Source: Rhabditoides inermis (Eukaryota > Nematoda > Chromadorea > Rhabditida > Rhabditidae). Taken from it: a DNA stretch of 64,000 bases. The stretch's first letter is position 1; each line of letters begins with the position of its first letter. A program made the position numbers and the translations under genes. Below, piece after piece: positions 35,491-47,303 of this stretch. The stretch covers positions 387,001 through 451,000 of the forward strand of contig CAWZYM010000174.1 of the NCBI GenBank assembly GCA_963966185.1, given 5' to 3'. The notes under the pieces are model-generated. The model searched no databases. It saw nothing but the letters and a program-made list of their open reading frames with translations, and was not told the origin of the DNA.

Positions 35491-35944
35491 GAGAAGTTCC
35501 CGTCAGAACTACTTGTGAGGTAGACCCAATGTCACTCCACCTAGTGTGGAGAGACGACACAGACCACCTATCCCCCCTTAGAACCCTAACACGGACAATA
35601 CACGCGGATGAGATATAGGTTTATCTACATGATCAGATAGGTTGAGAGGGGTCGGTGACGGCACACCGAAGGGTGTCGGATCCATGCCGACTGGCCGCGA
35701 TTGGTCGTCTCGCAGTCTTCTTATACTGGCCAGTGTCGTGGGCGAGAATGCGCGAGGCGGCTCTGCAATCACAACACATGAGTGGAGGAGATGGGATGAT
35801 CTGATACAGCGGGCACTCCCGATGTTATGGGATAATGCATCGAGCGCGAGCGCGATCGATGTTGTGAGAGGCATTCCATCGCATCACAGATGACGTGTAC
35901 AGAGAAATAACCAAATAGGTATTGGCGGAGCACAATACCTTACA
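35491..35944. mobile_element. Unclassified 454-bp insertion at a splice acceptor, unit 3
   Basis: Present only in unit 3, between ACAGA (35486-35490) and a second ACAGA (35945-35949), a likely 5-bp target duplication. It starts GAGAAGTTCCCGTCAG and ends CAATACCTTACA, with no terminal inverted repeats. It contains an 83-codon open frame (35642-35893) I do not recognise. The second ACAGA restores an AG acceptor at the exon edge. Confidence 0.6.
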
Positions 35945-36687
35945 ACAGACATTCTATCGTCATAATGGACGCTGCTCGATTTCTCGAAGAGGCGGTGGAG
36001 AAAAATGAGCGGAAAGTATATCTACGATATTTTCCTCAAACTCAACTTTTTCAGCTATTCTGTAATCTTCAGTGATGTTTGCGACAATTCGCCGGAAGAA
36101 AGTATTATCTGTCCTATCATGTTGGTTTCAGTTTTATAAAAATATGAACTACAATACCACAGTAACGCTCAAAGTACAGGTCCCTACAAACGTCACACAC
36201 GCTTTGGAATACGAAAAAGCTGCTGGAACCTGACGGTTAGTAAGAACCAAAAAGAATCAAAGAATGTGCGAAACAACGTCCTTTCAAGGTGTTCTCATTG
36301 TAAATCTTCTGATCAACAGCAATCTCATGTTTGATAGACGATTAGAAATACTACGGGAGGTACGTATGAGAGACGACATCAAGAAATCGACGAGTTTCAG
36401 TTTATGAATCGACATCAAGAGTTTTTCGATTACTGCGACGTTGTGAGAGTGAACGGGAGATTAAATATGGTGGTGCTACATTTATAAAATTAGATAATCT
36501 AATTTCAGATTCTTGTCTGTTCCGATTATGAAGTCAGCGAAAACGTGGAAGAGCATTTGGGAAATTTCGAATCGAACTATAGACGATAAAAAAATTCTAT
36601 TGTTGCTGCCACAAAGCATGAAAAACACATATGCAAAAATGGACAAGAATGAATGTCGATAGTGTTCACCAAAACCCTTGACACCGT

Positions 36688-36915
36688 CTAGAAATAGCAC
36701 ATTACTTCGCTGTGGATGTATTTGGAATCCTTCTTTCTGTTGTCCACTTCTTTTGAGTCACTTGTGAGAACAGAATCCGTCTTTGCTGCAATTGGAATAT
36801 CTAACACATCTTCGATACACGGACGTACGATTGCTGAGCTGGAATATCGGGCGTGTACCGCAGGGTCGTCCAGTGAAACAGTAGCCTATGAAGTTGCCCA
36901 ACTGTGCGCCCACTA
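36688..36915 (-). pseudogene. F1 fragment (exons 4-5), unit 3
   Basis: Same remnant as in units 1 and 2, from 36915 to the stop at 36688, cut by the unit 3/unit 4 junction at about 36990. Confidence 0.8.
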
Positions 36916-38090
36916 CTGCCCTGATTTTAGTGAAATGCTGATACTTCTTCAACAATCCTAAAGTACAAAATGTGAGTTCGTGCTGTTTTTTTTCAACAAC
37001 AACAAAAAACCGTTGCAAGACGCGTACAGTATTCGAACGGTGCAGATGAAAACCATGGCGAGACACCGTTCCGTAAATGACCATTGCCGTCCATATTCAG
37101 GGCAAGAAGCTGTTCCGAGGCGCGATCGCTATGTCGCCCGATCTGAACTTGTCCAAGCCGGAACATCTACGCAATGTTACCAAGGAGTTCATGAAGAGGA
37201 CCGGGGTGGGCAGCTCTCTCTCTCTCTCTCTCTCCCTCTCTCTCACTCGTTGCTGATCCCATCCAGCATGTGCCTGATTTCGAGCGTTCGTGTGTTCCCC
37301 CTGTGTCCACTGCTCGGCTTTCCTCTCACGCACTTGTTGCGCTATGCTCGTCAAAAGACCTTCGTAAGTCAGACTCTGTCAGTGGTTCTGCAAAGGCAAT
37401 GTCTACTTCTTCCGATCTGTTTGTGTTGTGCATTGGTTCGTGCGTGGGTATTTCCGGTGGCGTGTGTCTCGGCCCAAGCCGGACGGCGTCCTCTCGGCCC
37501 CGCTTATTGATTGGTGACACATCGCATTTCGATCTGCGATATATCGATTATCGTATCGCATTTGGTGGTGTATGTTTTACGCGATTGGGTGTGACTGTGA
37601 TTGCCCGGGATTGTGGATGTCTCACTGGTCCCCTCCAGTGTTCCCCTTTCCTCCTCTCATGGTCCGCTACGATTTGTATTGACTGCCCCCGCGAGAACGA
37701 GATCACCGGTCGAAAGACTGATACAGTTGTCCCCCCTCTGGTGTATGAGGTATATATAGTTGACCCCCCTCTGGTGTATGAGGTATATACAGTTGACCCC
37801 CCTCTGGTGTATGAGGTATATACAGTTGTCCCCCCTCTGGTGTATGAGGTATATACAGTTGTCCCCCCTCTGGTGTATGAGGAAAATACAGTTGTCCCCC
37901 CTCTGGTGTATGAGGAATATACTGATTTCCCCCCTCTGGTGTATGAGGAAACGAAATTCGATCCACCTCTGATAAAGGAGGCAAAAGGATATGATTGGAT
38001 AACATTGACTGCGAGCCAATGGCTACAGTACATTTATCTATTCTGCAATGATCTGATTGTGAGACTAGTGGTTGGAGTGATTTACCCTCA

Positions 38091-38647
38091 AAAATGAGTA
38101 TCCGCGGAGAAAAGTAGAATTAGAATTCTGTAAATTAGTTATGCGGAATAAATCAATGATGGTAAAGCATAACATTCGTGGTGTGTCTGATGTTCTATCA
38201 CTAATCAAGTAAATCTAATAATTATGGCGCGCCAAACTAGAACTGTCTGCTACTGTGCCTCTCTCTTGTCTCTCACCCACTGACCCACAGTCGCCGCCTC
38301 TCTCGCCTCTCTCTTACCCGCTGACCCACAGTCGCGCATTGTCTGCGCCCCCTATTATTTTCGCACTGATTGCCGCTGCCACATCTACTCTTCCCCCGCA
38401 TATTCTCCTCGCAACGGCTCTTCCATATGAGTTATCTGTTATTTCGATCATTATTTTATAATATTTACTAACTAGTATATGTTTGTTGTTGTCCTTGTCT
38501 TATATGTTTGTGTTAACCTCTCATGCGTGGTCATCTCTGATGAGTGCTCCGCCTCGCATGAGACTGTCCGAACAATCCAGTCAGGTGAAAGGAGCCGAAA
38601 CTGGATTGTTCTTCATGTATTTCTTATCACAACTCCCCCTTTTTCTA
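38091..38647. other. Filler of unknown origin inside the unit 4 retrotransposon
   Basis: 557 bp with no match I can see elsewhere in the window. It contains a near-duplicate stretch (TGACCCACAGTCGC twice, at about 38280 and 38322) and a potential hairpin (GAACAATCCAG and CTGGATTGTTC, about 38570-38612). No coding region is recognised. Confidence 0.5.
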
Positions 38648-39499
38648 ATTGAGAGAATGAGTACCGAATATTCGATGATCGGAAACAATTTTGACATGTT
38701 TGTGCAAGACAATCGAAATGTGAAAATTCTGCGAGGCAAATTGCCGCAGGCAGTAACTGAGAGTGCGATTGAGTGGAGACACCGAGCATTGCTCGATAAT
38801 CTTCCTCTGAAAGGATCGAGATTCAATTCGAAGAATGCAGAATCAGACAAGATGTGCTCTGTGTGCAACGAGAGAAAGATTGAGACGCTTGCTCACGTGC
38901 TCAATGGGTGTGAGGCTCATTTGAAAACGGGAGTGACGGACAGGCATAACAACATTCAAGACATAATAGTGGCTGCTGCGGAAAAGAGCGCAGTGAATCA
39001 AAATGCTTGGATTGAGACTGATACGCGCAATGCGATAGATGGAGGAAACCTCCGCCCCGACATTGTGCTAAAAAGAGAGAGTGAAAAAGAAGTGGTGATA
39101 GTGGATGTGCGTGTCTCTTTTGGAAAGGGAATCGAGTCATTCCACAACGCCGCTGCTGATAAGATCGATAAGTACACTGTTATTGCTGAAACATATAAAG
39201 GGCTGGGATACAAAGTGTCTCTTCACCCTTTCCTTGTCAGTTCTCTCGGTGACTATTGGAAAGAGAATGATAGTGCGATGAAAGCTCTTGGAATTCCAAA
39301 GACGGAGTGGAATGACTTGATTAGTCAGATCCAATGCGAGACTCTTGAGTTTTCAAAAGCTATATATTACTTGCATACATTGGGGGAGAGTTACAACCCA
39401 AAATATGGAAATACTAGACCAGAAAAGGCACTGAAGATGATTGCGAGATACAAAGAAAGATACGAGAGAACCCGACTACAGCGAGAAGTTGGGCAGTGA
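38648..39499 (+). pseudogene. NeSL-type element C-terminal part: zinc knuckle and endonuclease, unit 4
   Basis: The open frame resumes homology at the segment ERMSTEYSMIGN and continues to the same stop as unit 2. It retains the CCHC knuckle (CSVCNERK) and the RPDIV...VVIVDVRV endonuclease motif. The frame extends upstream through the filler, so a short Met-initiated protein is possible, but there is no reverse transcriptase left. Confidence 0.75.
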
Positions 39500-40902
39500 G
39501 ATAAGCAATCTGGTCATGTCACAATACAACACTGATACTGTACTCGTGTAGGGCTGTCTCTCTCCCCGCGACAAGGGGACCAAGAGAGCTGTCCGATAGT
39601 GCGCGATACAGCCGGCCGCCGCCCCGCTCGCCCGACGCCTCGAGGATGCTGCGACCAAGCTTCTGCTGCTGAGGGACCAACGACGGACGCGGCCGGACCC
39701 AAGTCATTTGCCAACTACCCAAGATAAACTCCAAACTCCCACAATGCCATACGATTTGAGATAAATCATTTCAATCATCTCTCATTCTCTCTCTCTCCCC
39801 TCTCCCCTCTCTCTTTCCTCCCCCCTCTCTCTCTCCTATCTCTCTCTCTCTCTCTCTCTCTATCCCTCCCTCTCAGTGTTCCCGTCCTCTCCTCACTGGT
39901 GTTGTTCGTGACAAGGCAGAGATGGCGTGTCTTCGCACCATGGATCAGATGACGCTGCTGCGAATACAGAGGAGGTGGGTAAACAAGTAAACAACAACAA
40001 ACAATCAAGTAAAAAGAGATGAAAACAAACAAACAAGTAAGCAAACTGGTAAACAAACTGGATGAACGGTTCAGCATGGAAGACGACGACAGCGACCAGC
40101 AGTTCTCTGGCTGTCTGCTGATCGGACCGCTGTTCCCGGCAGACGACATTCGAGACTTCCAGAGTCAATCATCCGTATGTCATTTGAATTTGAATATGTA
40201 ATTACATCGTATCACTCTTATTCGTTCATATTGTTGTTCTCACTTATTATACCGTAGGTACCGTAGACCGTACGCATGTAGGTATCGTCTTGCATTTGAG
40301 TAACACTCATCTTCACGTTTTTTTCTTCAGAAAGTCGATCTCGTTATCGGAAGTACTCTGCATGAGATGGAGGATAAAGTGGATACGAGTGAGGTGGGTG
40401 TGCAGTACAGAATAGATTTCCCTCTACCTCGAAGCTATAGTTCTATGCTCGCAATAAGTTGCGCGCAGTAGGGTAGATCAGAGAACGACGGAGAGTCAGC
40501 TCTCGGCAATAGCCCGCAAAACAAGAGAGGGTCGATCTGCAAGCTAGGTAGGTAGATCGAAAACTATCGCGCTATATAAGTGTTCTGGATGATTAAGTCA
40601 ATGTTCCAGTCAATCGAGAACATCTTCTCGATTCTCGGTCTCCGCAACACGGATGAGCTGATGGAGAAGTACGAGGAGGATGTGGCGAGTGGAGAGTACG
40701 GTGGGATACGTAGGATACGAAGGATACGATGTATACGATATATAGTTGAACCAGAAGTTATAGTAGACGGGAACGTAAAGAGAGACATCCAATTTTCCAG
40801 CCACAAACCATTCTGCCACAACCGTGGCTTTCTACGTCACCTCGTGGCTATACGCGCAAAAGATGAGGAGGTTGGTCTCTCTCTCTCTCCCCCCTCTCTC
40901 TC

Positions 40903-40949
<47 letters not shown>

Positions 40950-42221
40950 TTCCCTCCATTCCAGTAGTGGCGGACGCGGCTTTCTCTACAGCTATGACAT
41001 GGAGAATCACTCTAAACACACCGATGATCTCAGCTATGTGATGGGTACGTTTCCACAGCGGGTATATAGACTCGTGCAATTTGATGTGCTTCAATGAACC
41101 ATCCAACGAATTCGATATAAATATATAGCGACAATAATTGAAGCCAAATGAATATAGTAACAAAAAAGAGATTGAGAGGTGAAATCTATTTACAGGTGTC
41201 CACAAGTTCTCACATGACGAGAATGAACAAGAAATCGCCAAGTTCTACCCCCGCCTCTTCACAAACTTCACGAAAACCGGAGAGCCCTCGCCTGGTGCGG
41301 TTTTTTTGTTTGTGTTGTTATCACTTTATCACTTCGCCTCTCGTGTTATCACAGAGCGCCTGTTGCTCACATTGAGGATAGTGCAAACCCGGCGCGCCTC
41401 ACTCGCTGCGGGCGGAGGGGTGATATAAGCCGCTAGCCTCTCGCATCTAAGCGGGCTCCCCAGCTCCGCTCGAGTCATATCAAAGGCGCGCGCGGCGTTC
41501 TATCGGAGCCGAGAGCGAATGGGATCTGTCAGACTGTGCGGTGGTCACCATACGCTGTTCAGATTGAAAAGACACCCACATTTTAGCGTAGTATTGCAGT
41601 AGCAGTTAGACTCACTTCAACAAACAGAGGTGTATCGGAGTGGATGTGAAAGAGGTCTTGTTCTTACTGTGATACGCATTGCAGAGTGGGCGCCCATCGT
41701 TCCCGGACTGGACAACTACTTCTCCGTCAAGGTGGACAAGGCTAATGGGGAAGGCGCGAGAATGAAGCTCGGCTTTCAGCACAAGGTTGCACATTGCAAT
41801 CACTCATTTTATTTTCCATTTTCTTCTCAGATCATCTCGTACTGGCAGAAGATGCTGGCCTACGACGACGCGTTGACCAAGGCGAAGCTGGCAAGGCGTC
41901 TAATTGGAACCGTGGCTGGAGTCAGAGACCTTGACGTGGTCCCGTCGCACGTACCCGTTGATCCGTCTGTGGACCATCTCCCCTCGCATCGTCCCTCTTT
42001 CTGGCCGTACTTCTCCTTTTCTCGCTTCTTCATGTTCATGTGCGTGTTCCTCATCGGCTATGCGGCCGGAAGGCTGTGGTGGAGAGACAGAGAGGAGCGA
42101 CAGGGCTATGTGGTGCTCGAGGATGTCGGCTATCAACACAATCAACACGAAAAAACCGGCATTTTCTAGACATTCATATGTAATGATAAATGATAAATGA
42201 ATATTCCATAAATCCAAGTTC

Positions 42222-42690
42222 TCATTGCCCGGCTGGCTTCTTGCACACGTAGTCGGTGTTGGTGTCGCAGGAGTGCGGCTGCCATCTCCACTCGGGCTTC
42301 AGGCCAGTAGGATCGTCGGTCCACAACTGAAAACAGTTTCCACAATTCATTCCATTTCATCCACACGCTGCTTACTGATGAATTTGTTGTCTAAGCCTGG
42401 ACAGTTGTCAAATGTGGATTTCGCCTCACATGAACGCATGCGTGGTCTCGGAACGCGTCGGGCACGCTGCTGAATCCGTAGGCGATGTAGTCGAGGTCGG
42501 ACCCGTCCGTCCACTGCCATTTGTGCCCATCGTACAGCAGTCCGAGGCGGGCGTGGCGAAAGTGGAAGCGAGGGTACGTGCGAGATTGACCCAAAGCGAT
42601 CAGGCCTGCATTTCGATATCATCACAAAGTGTGCAGCTTTGTGTTGCGATCACGTCATCATCATAATGGAGTGGATGGATACAGAGAGAG

Positions 42691-42738
<48 letters not shown>

Positions 42739-43452
42739 TTCTCACCCTGCACGAAGTAGTCCTCGAATATGTTGTGTATGGATGCTTGATGGGCGCCCTC
42801 CGCCGCGCACCTCTCCTCAGCAGCCGAGAAGTTCGCCGCGCCCAGGTTGTAGTGCTGCAAGACAAAGCAAAAGTAGAGGGCAGACTCATGTTCTGCTGGC
42901 AAATCGATTATAAAACGGCTTCATGATACATAATCGAGTCTGACCTCGCCTTAAAGGTAAAATTATCCTCCTCCGATTCAAGAGACTGCGGAGGTGGTCG
43001 AAGGAAGATTATGCAATTCAAACCCGCGCGCATATCAACAAAACCCATTCCGGTTATGTGTACATAGATGAGCTACAACAATATTTCAGAGTTGTATAAT
43101 ATTGTTACCTTATAGCAACTGTCAGTGTGCTCGAAATATGACCAAGATGGTTCGCAGTGACCGGACGAGTTCTGGAAACAAAAATACACAAATGAAGGAT
43201 TTTGTAGTCATACCACACTCGGTGTCTCTGTTGTCGTTTCGTAGGGAACAGTTGTCGTCACCGTGTTCGACACGCTCGCCACGGAACACAGGAACGGCAG
43301 CGCACTCTGTAGTCATACATAGGTATTGGTTGTTTCATAGTTATAATCACCGAACAATCGGCGACGCTCCACTCTCCGCTCGCAGTCGCCATCGATACGC
43401 ACTCGCCGGCCGGCGAGTAAGGCTGGCCTGGAATCTGTTAGGGTGAAGGAGA

Positions 43453-43502
<50 letters not shown>

Positions 43503-44276
43503 GGAGAGAGAGAGAGAGAGGGACGCACCCCTTTTCCAGTTCGCGAACACGACCACCGTGTTGTCCGTCCACCGCCATATCTCCTGACTCGCGTTGTTCG
43601 TCGCTCCTATCCACACGTTCGCGGCGAACGCGGAGGCCTTGCCTGTAAAGTAAAGATAGTTATTTTCAAAGTTGTTTTATCAGCAGATTTATGTTATACA
43701 ACCGTCGACCTAGCCAATAAGGAGATGGAACAAAATGAAAATGTCCTAGCCTCTTACTCGTTGCGAATGCAAGGTTTTTTGCTAGCAATTAAGCGAATTC
43801 TGCGCGCTGGCAACGCGATGTTAGGATCAACCCGAAATGTTCACAAACCGCCTGTGTTTGACTGATCTCTACGCGTTCCCCCCCCCCCCCACCCGCAATG
43901 AGTGAGTTGTCGTATCCGGTGTTGATGGCTGTGAGATGTCCCCCTGCAGCCACACACTGCTGTTCGGCAGCCACGAACGAGAGAGCAGTGGCGTGGTACT
44001 GAATACAGAACCCAATCAGTTTTTTTTTTCATTTCAAAATTTATCCGGTATCGCATAATGTGCGCATAACTCAGATTCGAACAACGTACTTTTTACACAG
44101 AGTGTTTCAAGTGCGAATATCCACATGTTTAGTATGCATTCATGATAAATGATAGTAGCAAAACAAGGCATGCATACCGTATAGCACCTCTGTGACCGCT
44201 CGTTGTAGACCGCACCGGGCAGGCAGCAATCCGCCCAGGTGAGGCCGCAGAGACCGAGAAGCACCCAGACCAGCAT
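42222..44276 (-). CDS. Two-domain C-type lectin, unit 4
   Basis: ATG at 44276 with signal region identical to unit 1 (MLVWVLLGLCGLTWADCC). The stop is at 42222, where the C-terminus reads KKPAGQ instead of KKPAVH. The second domain differs from the others by several substitutions (for example RLGLLYDGHKWQW for RIGLKYDGHKWQW), in step with the diverged esterase end beside it. Nine exons as in unit 1. Confidence 0.85.
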
Positions 44277-44822
44277 GGCTGAGTGAGTGACCTCGTGTTG
44301 TCGAAGGCGTCTATTTGTACCTCTCGTCCGTATCTGCGTTTTGTTATCGTCTTACGCCCTTTTTCCGCCGCGCGATTTTTCACGCAATCGGTACTAGCCA
44401 CAAATCGCGCAAATCTGTGGAGGTCGGTGTCTTTAGATAACGCTACGCTTCTCGAAAGAGGATTGTGAAATACGCCTATGCTTTCGGAACTTTTGTGAGT
44501 TGCATAGTGATAAATCGATGTCTACATAGTGTTCCCATTTAGTTTGAGGCAATCCTATACACCAAAATTGGGTCAACCGAAAGTAACCGCTAGCTAATGC
44601 GGAGTGAGAGAGCGAGTGAGTGAGAAGAAAAAAGAAAGAGAGACGGGCTCTCACAACACATAATTCCATTTCCTTTCCTTCTTCTGACTCTCTTTCATGT
44701 ACATACTAGTAAACTAGCACGTATCCTCCCGCTTTCTTCGCACGTAATGCAGCCAATAATGACACGTTTTTTTTCATGGCTCATCTAGTATTTCATTCAG
44801 CCTTGCAGTCTCTTGCGACACT

Positions 44823-47206
44823 ATGAAATGGAAAATCATAACATCATTAAACATTGTTGCTGTGTCAATAGCGATACTTTTCCTGGTGAGTTCATTTCTG
44901 TGAACAATAGGATAACTGCATAACATTGTTTCAGGCAATCGCATTTCGTAAAACCTCGCATTCATTCTTTCCCGAGCAGATATTGCCACGAGAGGAGTTC
45001 GATCGAGCGCTGAAAGCAGTAATGAAGTTGGTTTCTGGAAGCATGACAACTTATAACTGAAAAATCTTAAAGACAACAAGTGACGAATGCATATAGCATG
45101 TTTGCAGAGATGGGATTATCCGCGAGAGATTCTGCTGGCAAGGTGTCTGTTTCAGTGTGGTCGACATGTATAGAGGAAAGCTGCACAAGTGAGTCTTTAA
45201 GTCAAGTGAGTCAAGTGAGTCACAAGTGACAATTTCACTTAATAATTATATTATCTTTTAAAAGGACTAGCGTAAGAGTATAGTTTGCGTTATTGTTTAT
45301 TCGACGTAATGCAACAAAACCTCATACATTATTCTATCAATCGAACTAGTCAACAACCTGCTCTTTCTACATTGAAATATAAAAGAGCAATTAGGTTGCA
45401 TCTCCAAAATGACGTTGAAGCATCGACTATTTGTATCTGGTTCAACTGTTCAAGCTTTTGTAAAATAAGCAAAAAAAGCAGTTCAGATGAACCTAATGGA
45501 AAATTTGTGAACCGGGTAAAATAATGATGTGCATAACATTTTGTCGGCATGCGGAATCGAACCAGAGCCTCGCGAATCATAGCGCGCTTCCACTAACGAC
45601 AGGAATTTTAAAATAAAATTTTGAGATGAAATTCCGTTTCTAGCATAAAAATATGTCATAGAAGCCGATAAACACATCCCTATGTGATACGCATCTCGAG
45701 TTCAATAGTTATAGCCAGAGTTTGTAAAGCGCGTCAATTCAAAATTTTTCCGATTGCGGATCAATAAAGTTGTCACTTTAACTTTCTTTTCATGTTTTGT
45801 TTATCAGAATTATTTGGAGATTCAATGTTAGTGGTGGGTGGTTTGATAGCACTGACATACACATACATAACTTGGATCACATACAATCTTAAAATAGGAT
45901 AATTTCTTCAGAAACCACGTGGCTCGCTCGATCCGCATCGGCGGGTTCGAGTCGGCGACACTGGGAGAATCCGTACTCCTGCATCCGGATGGTGGGAGTT
46001 TCGACAAACCAAGCTAAACTTGTTATACATATATGTCCCAAACGTAACGTGAGAGGTCACCCCCACATTCGCGAGACACTCGCCATTTTGAGACATTCCA
46101 TGTTTCCAGTCCTCACCCCGTCCTCCCTGGACACAACCCAATGGCGAGTGGAGGTCTCCGCTCTTCCCGTAGGCTACGTGCCGACCATGCTCGCAGCAGC
46201 CGCCGCCAGTGGCAAGATCGTCTTCGAGGTACAGTTTGGGAACTTGGTCTATAGTATTGTTCAGGGAGATATGTAGTTGGGGCCTACGCGTAGGTGCATT
46301 TGACTACAAAAATGAAGATGCTCATATAATACATTCACGCATTATCTTCAGTCACCCTCCGCCTGTCGCGTACTATCGCTTGGATTGGGTGGAGGCACTC
46401 TGGATGCGTTCCTCCTCTCGCGTGCGCCCAATGCTTCGCTCACCTCTGTCGATATCAATCCCACCACGCAAGAGATGGCGAGAAAGTGGTTCGGCATGGA
46501 TACGATGGACAGGTTGGATTGATTGTGTTTCCTTGTCACTTACACTTAGCACCGATAGTTTACAGACATTCTATCGTCATAATGGACGCTGCTCGATTTC
46601 TCGAAGAGGCGGTGGAGAAAAATGAGCGGAAAGTATATCTACGATATTTTCCTCAAACTCAACTTTTTCAGCTATTCTGTAATCTTCAGTGATGTTTGCG
46701 ACAATTCGCCGGAAGAAAGTGTTATCTGTCCTATCATGTTGGTTTCAGTTTTATAAAAATATGAACTACAATACCACAGTAACGCTCAAAGTACAGGTCC
46801 CTACAAACGTCACACACGCTTTGGAATACGAAAAAGCTGCTGGAACCTGACGGTTAGTAAGAACCAAAAAGAATCAAAGAATGTGCGAAACAACGTCCTT
46901 TCAAGGTGTTCTCATTGTAAATCTTCTGATCAACAGCAATCTCATGTTTGATAGACGATTAGAAATACTACGGGAGGTACGTATGAGAGACGACATCAAG
47001 AAATCGACGAGTTTCAGTTTATGAATCGACATGGAGAGTTTTTCGATTACTGCGACGTTGTGAGAGTGAACGGGAGATTAAATATGGTGGTGCTACATTT
47101 ATAAAATTAGATAATCTAATTTCAGATTCTTGTCTGTTCCGATTATGAAGTCAGCGAAAACGTGGAAGAGCATTTGGGAAATTTCGAATCGAACTATAGA
47201 CGATAA
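44823..47206 (+). CDS. Methyltransferase / spermidine-synthase-like gene, unit 4; same frame problem
   Basis: ATG at 44823, stop at 47206. Much of the 5' half is near-identical to unit 1, including loss of the right arm of MITE B (left remnant at 45258-45455), but it has the three extra codons (SIR) absent from unit 1. The exon before the SAM loop differs (VEVSALPVGY for MDVAALPAGY). The one-base discrepancy after NERK is shared. Confidence 0.65.
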
Positions 47207-47303
47207 AAAATTCTATTGTTGCTGCCACAAAGCACGAAAAACACATATGCACAAATGGACAAGAATGAATATCGATAGTGTTCACCAAAACCCTTGACAC
47301 CGT

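Larger units (their letters stand above)
33463..36589 (+). pseudogene. Methyltransferase / spermidine-synthase-like gene, unit 3, broken by two insertions
   Basis: ATG at 33463, homologous stop at 36589. A 123-bp retroposon tail lies inside exon 1 after codon 15 and introduces a stop, destroying the signal anchor. A 454-bp insertion lies exactly at the acceptor of the exon starting 35949 (unit 1 equivalent 12835). It also has the shared one-base frame problem after NERK. Confidence 0.82.
28075..36990. repeat. Tandem segment, unit 3 of 4
   Basis: About 8.9 kb with no NeSL-type insertion, so it supplies the empty site for that element. It carries two private insertions in the methyltransferase-like gene (33510-33632 and 35491-35944). 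Esterase exons 14-18 and the lectin 3' part are near-identical to unit 1; the lectin 5' part and methyltransferase intron match unit 2. Confidence 0.88.
37249..39777 (+). mobile_element. NeSL-type retrotransposon, internally deleted copy with filler, unit 4
   Basis: Same left and right junctions in the TC intron as the unit 2 copy, so it arose by duplication of the segment and not by a new insertion. The 5' part (to 38090) and 3' part (from about 38648) look near-identical to unit 2. The middle 3.9 kb, with zinc finger, protease and reverse transcriptase, is replaced by 557 bp of unrelated sequence at 38091-38647. Confidence 0.85.
37101..42169 (+). pseudogene. Carboxylesterase, 5'-truncated copy (exons 9-18), unit 4
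   Basis: Exon 9 starts at 37101, stop ends at 42169. Intron 9 contains the shortened retrotransposon. The last exon is clearly diverged: LARRLIGTVAGVRDL replaces LAKQTVAGFRDL and DHLPSHRPSFW replaces DHLHSPSFW, both in frame. The membrane anchor is kept. Exons 1-8 are missing as in units 2 and 3. Confidence 0.82.

Noticed and set aside
35642..35893. 83-codon open frame in the 454-bp insertion
   Set aside because: No recognisable motif; length is within chance for this composition.
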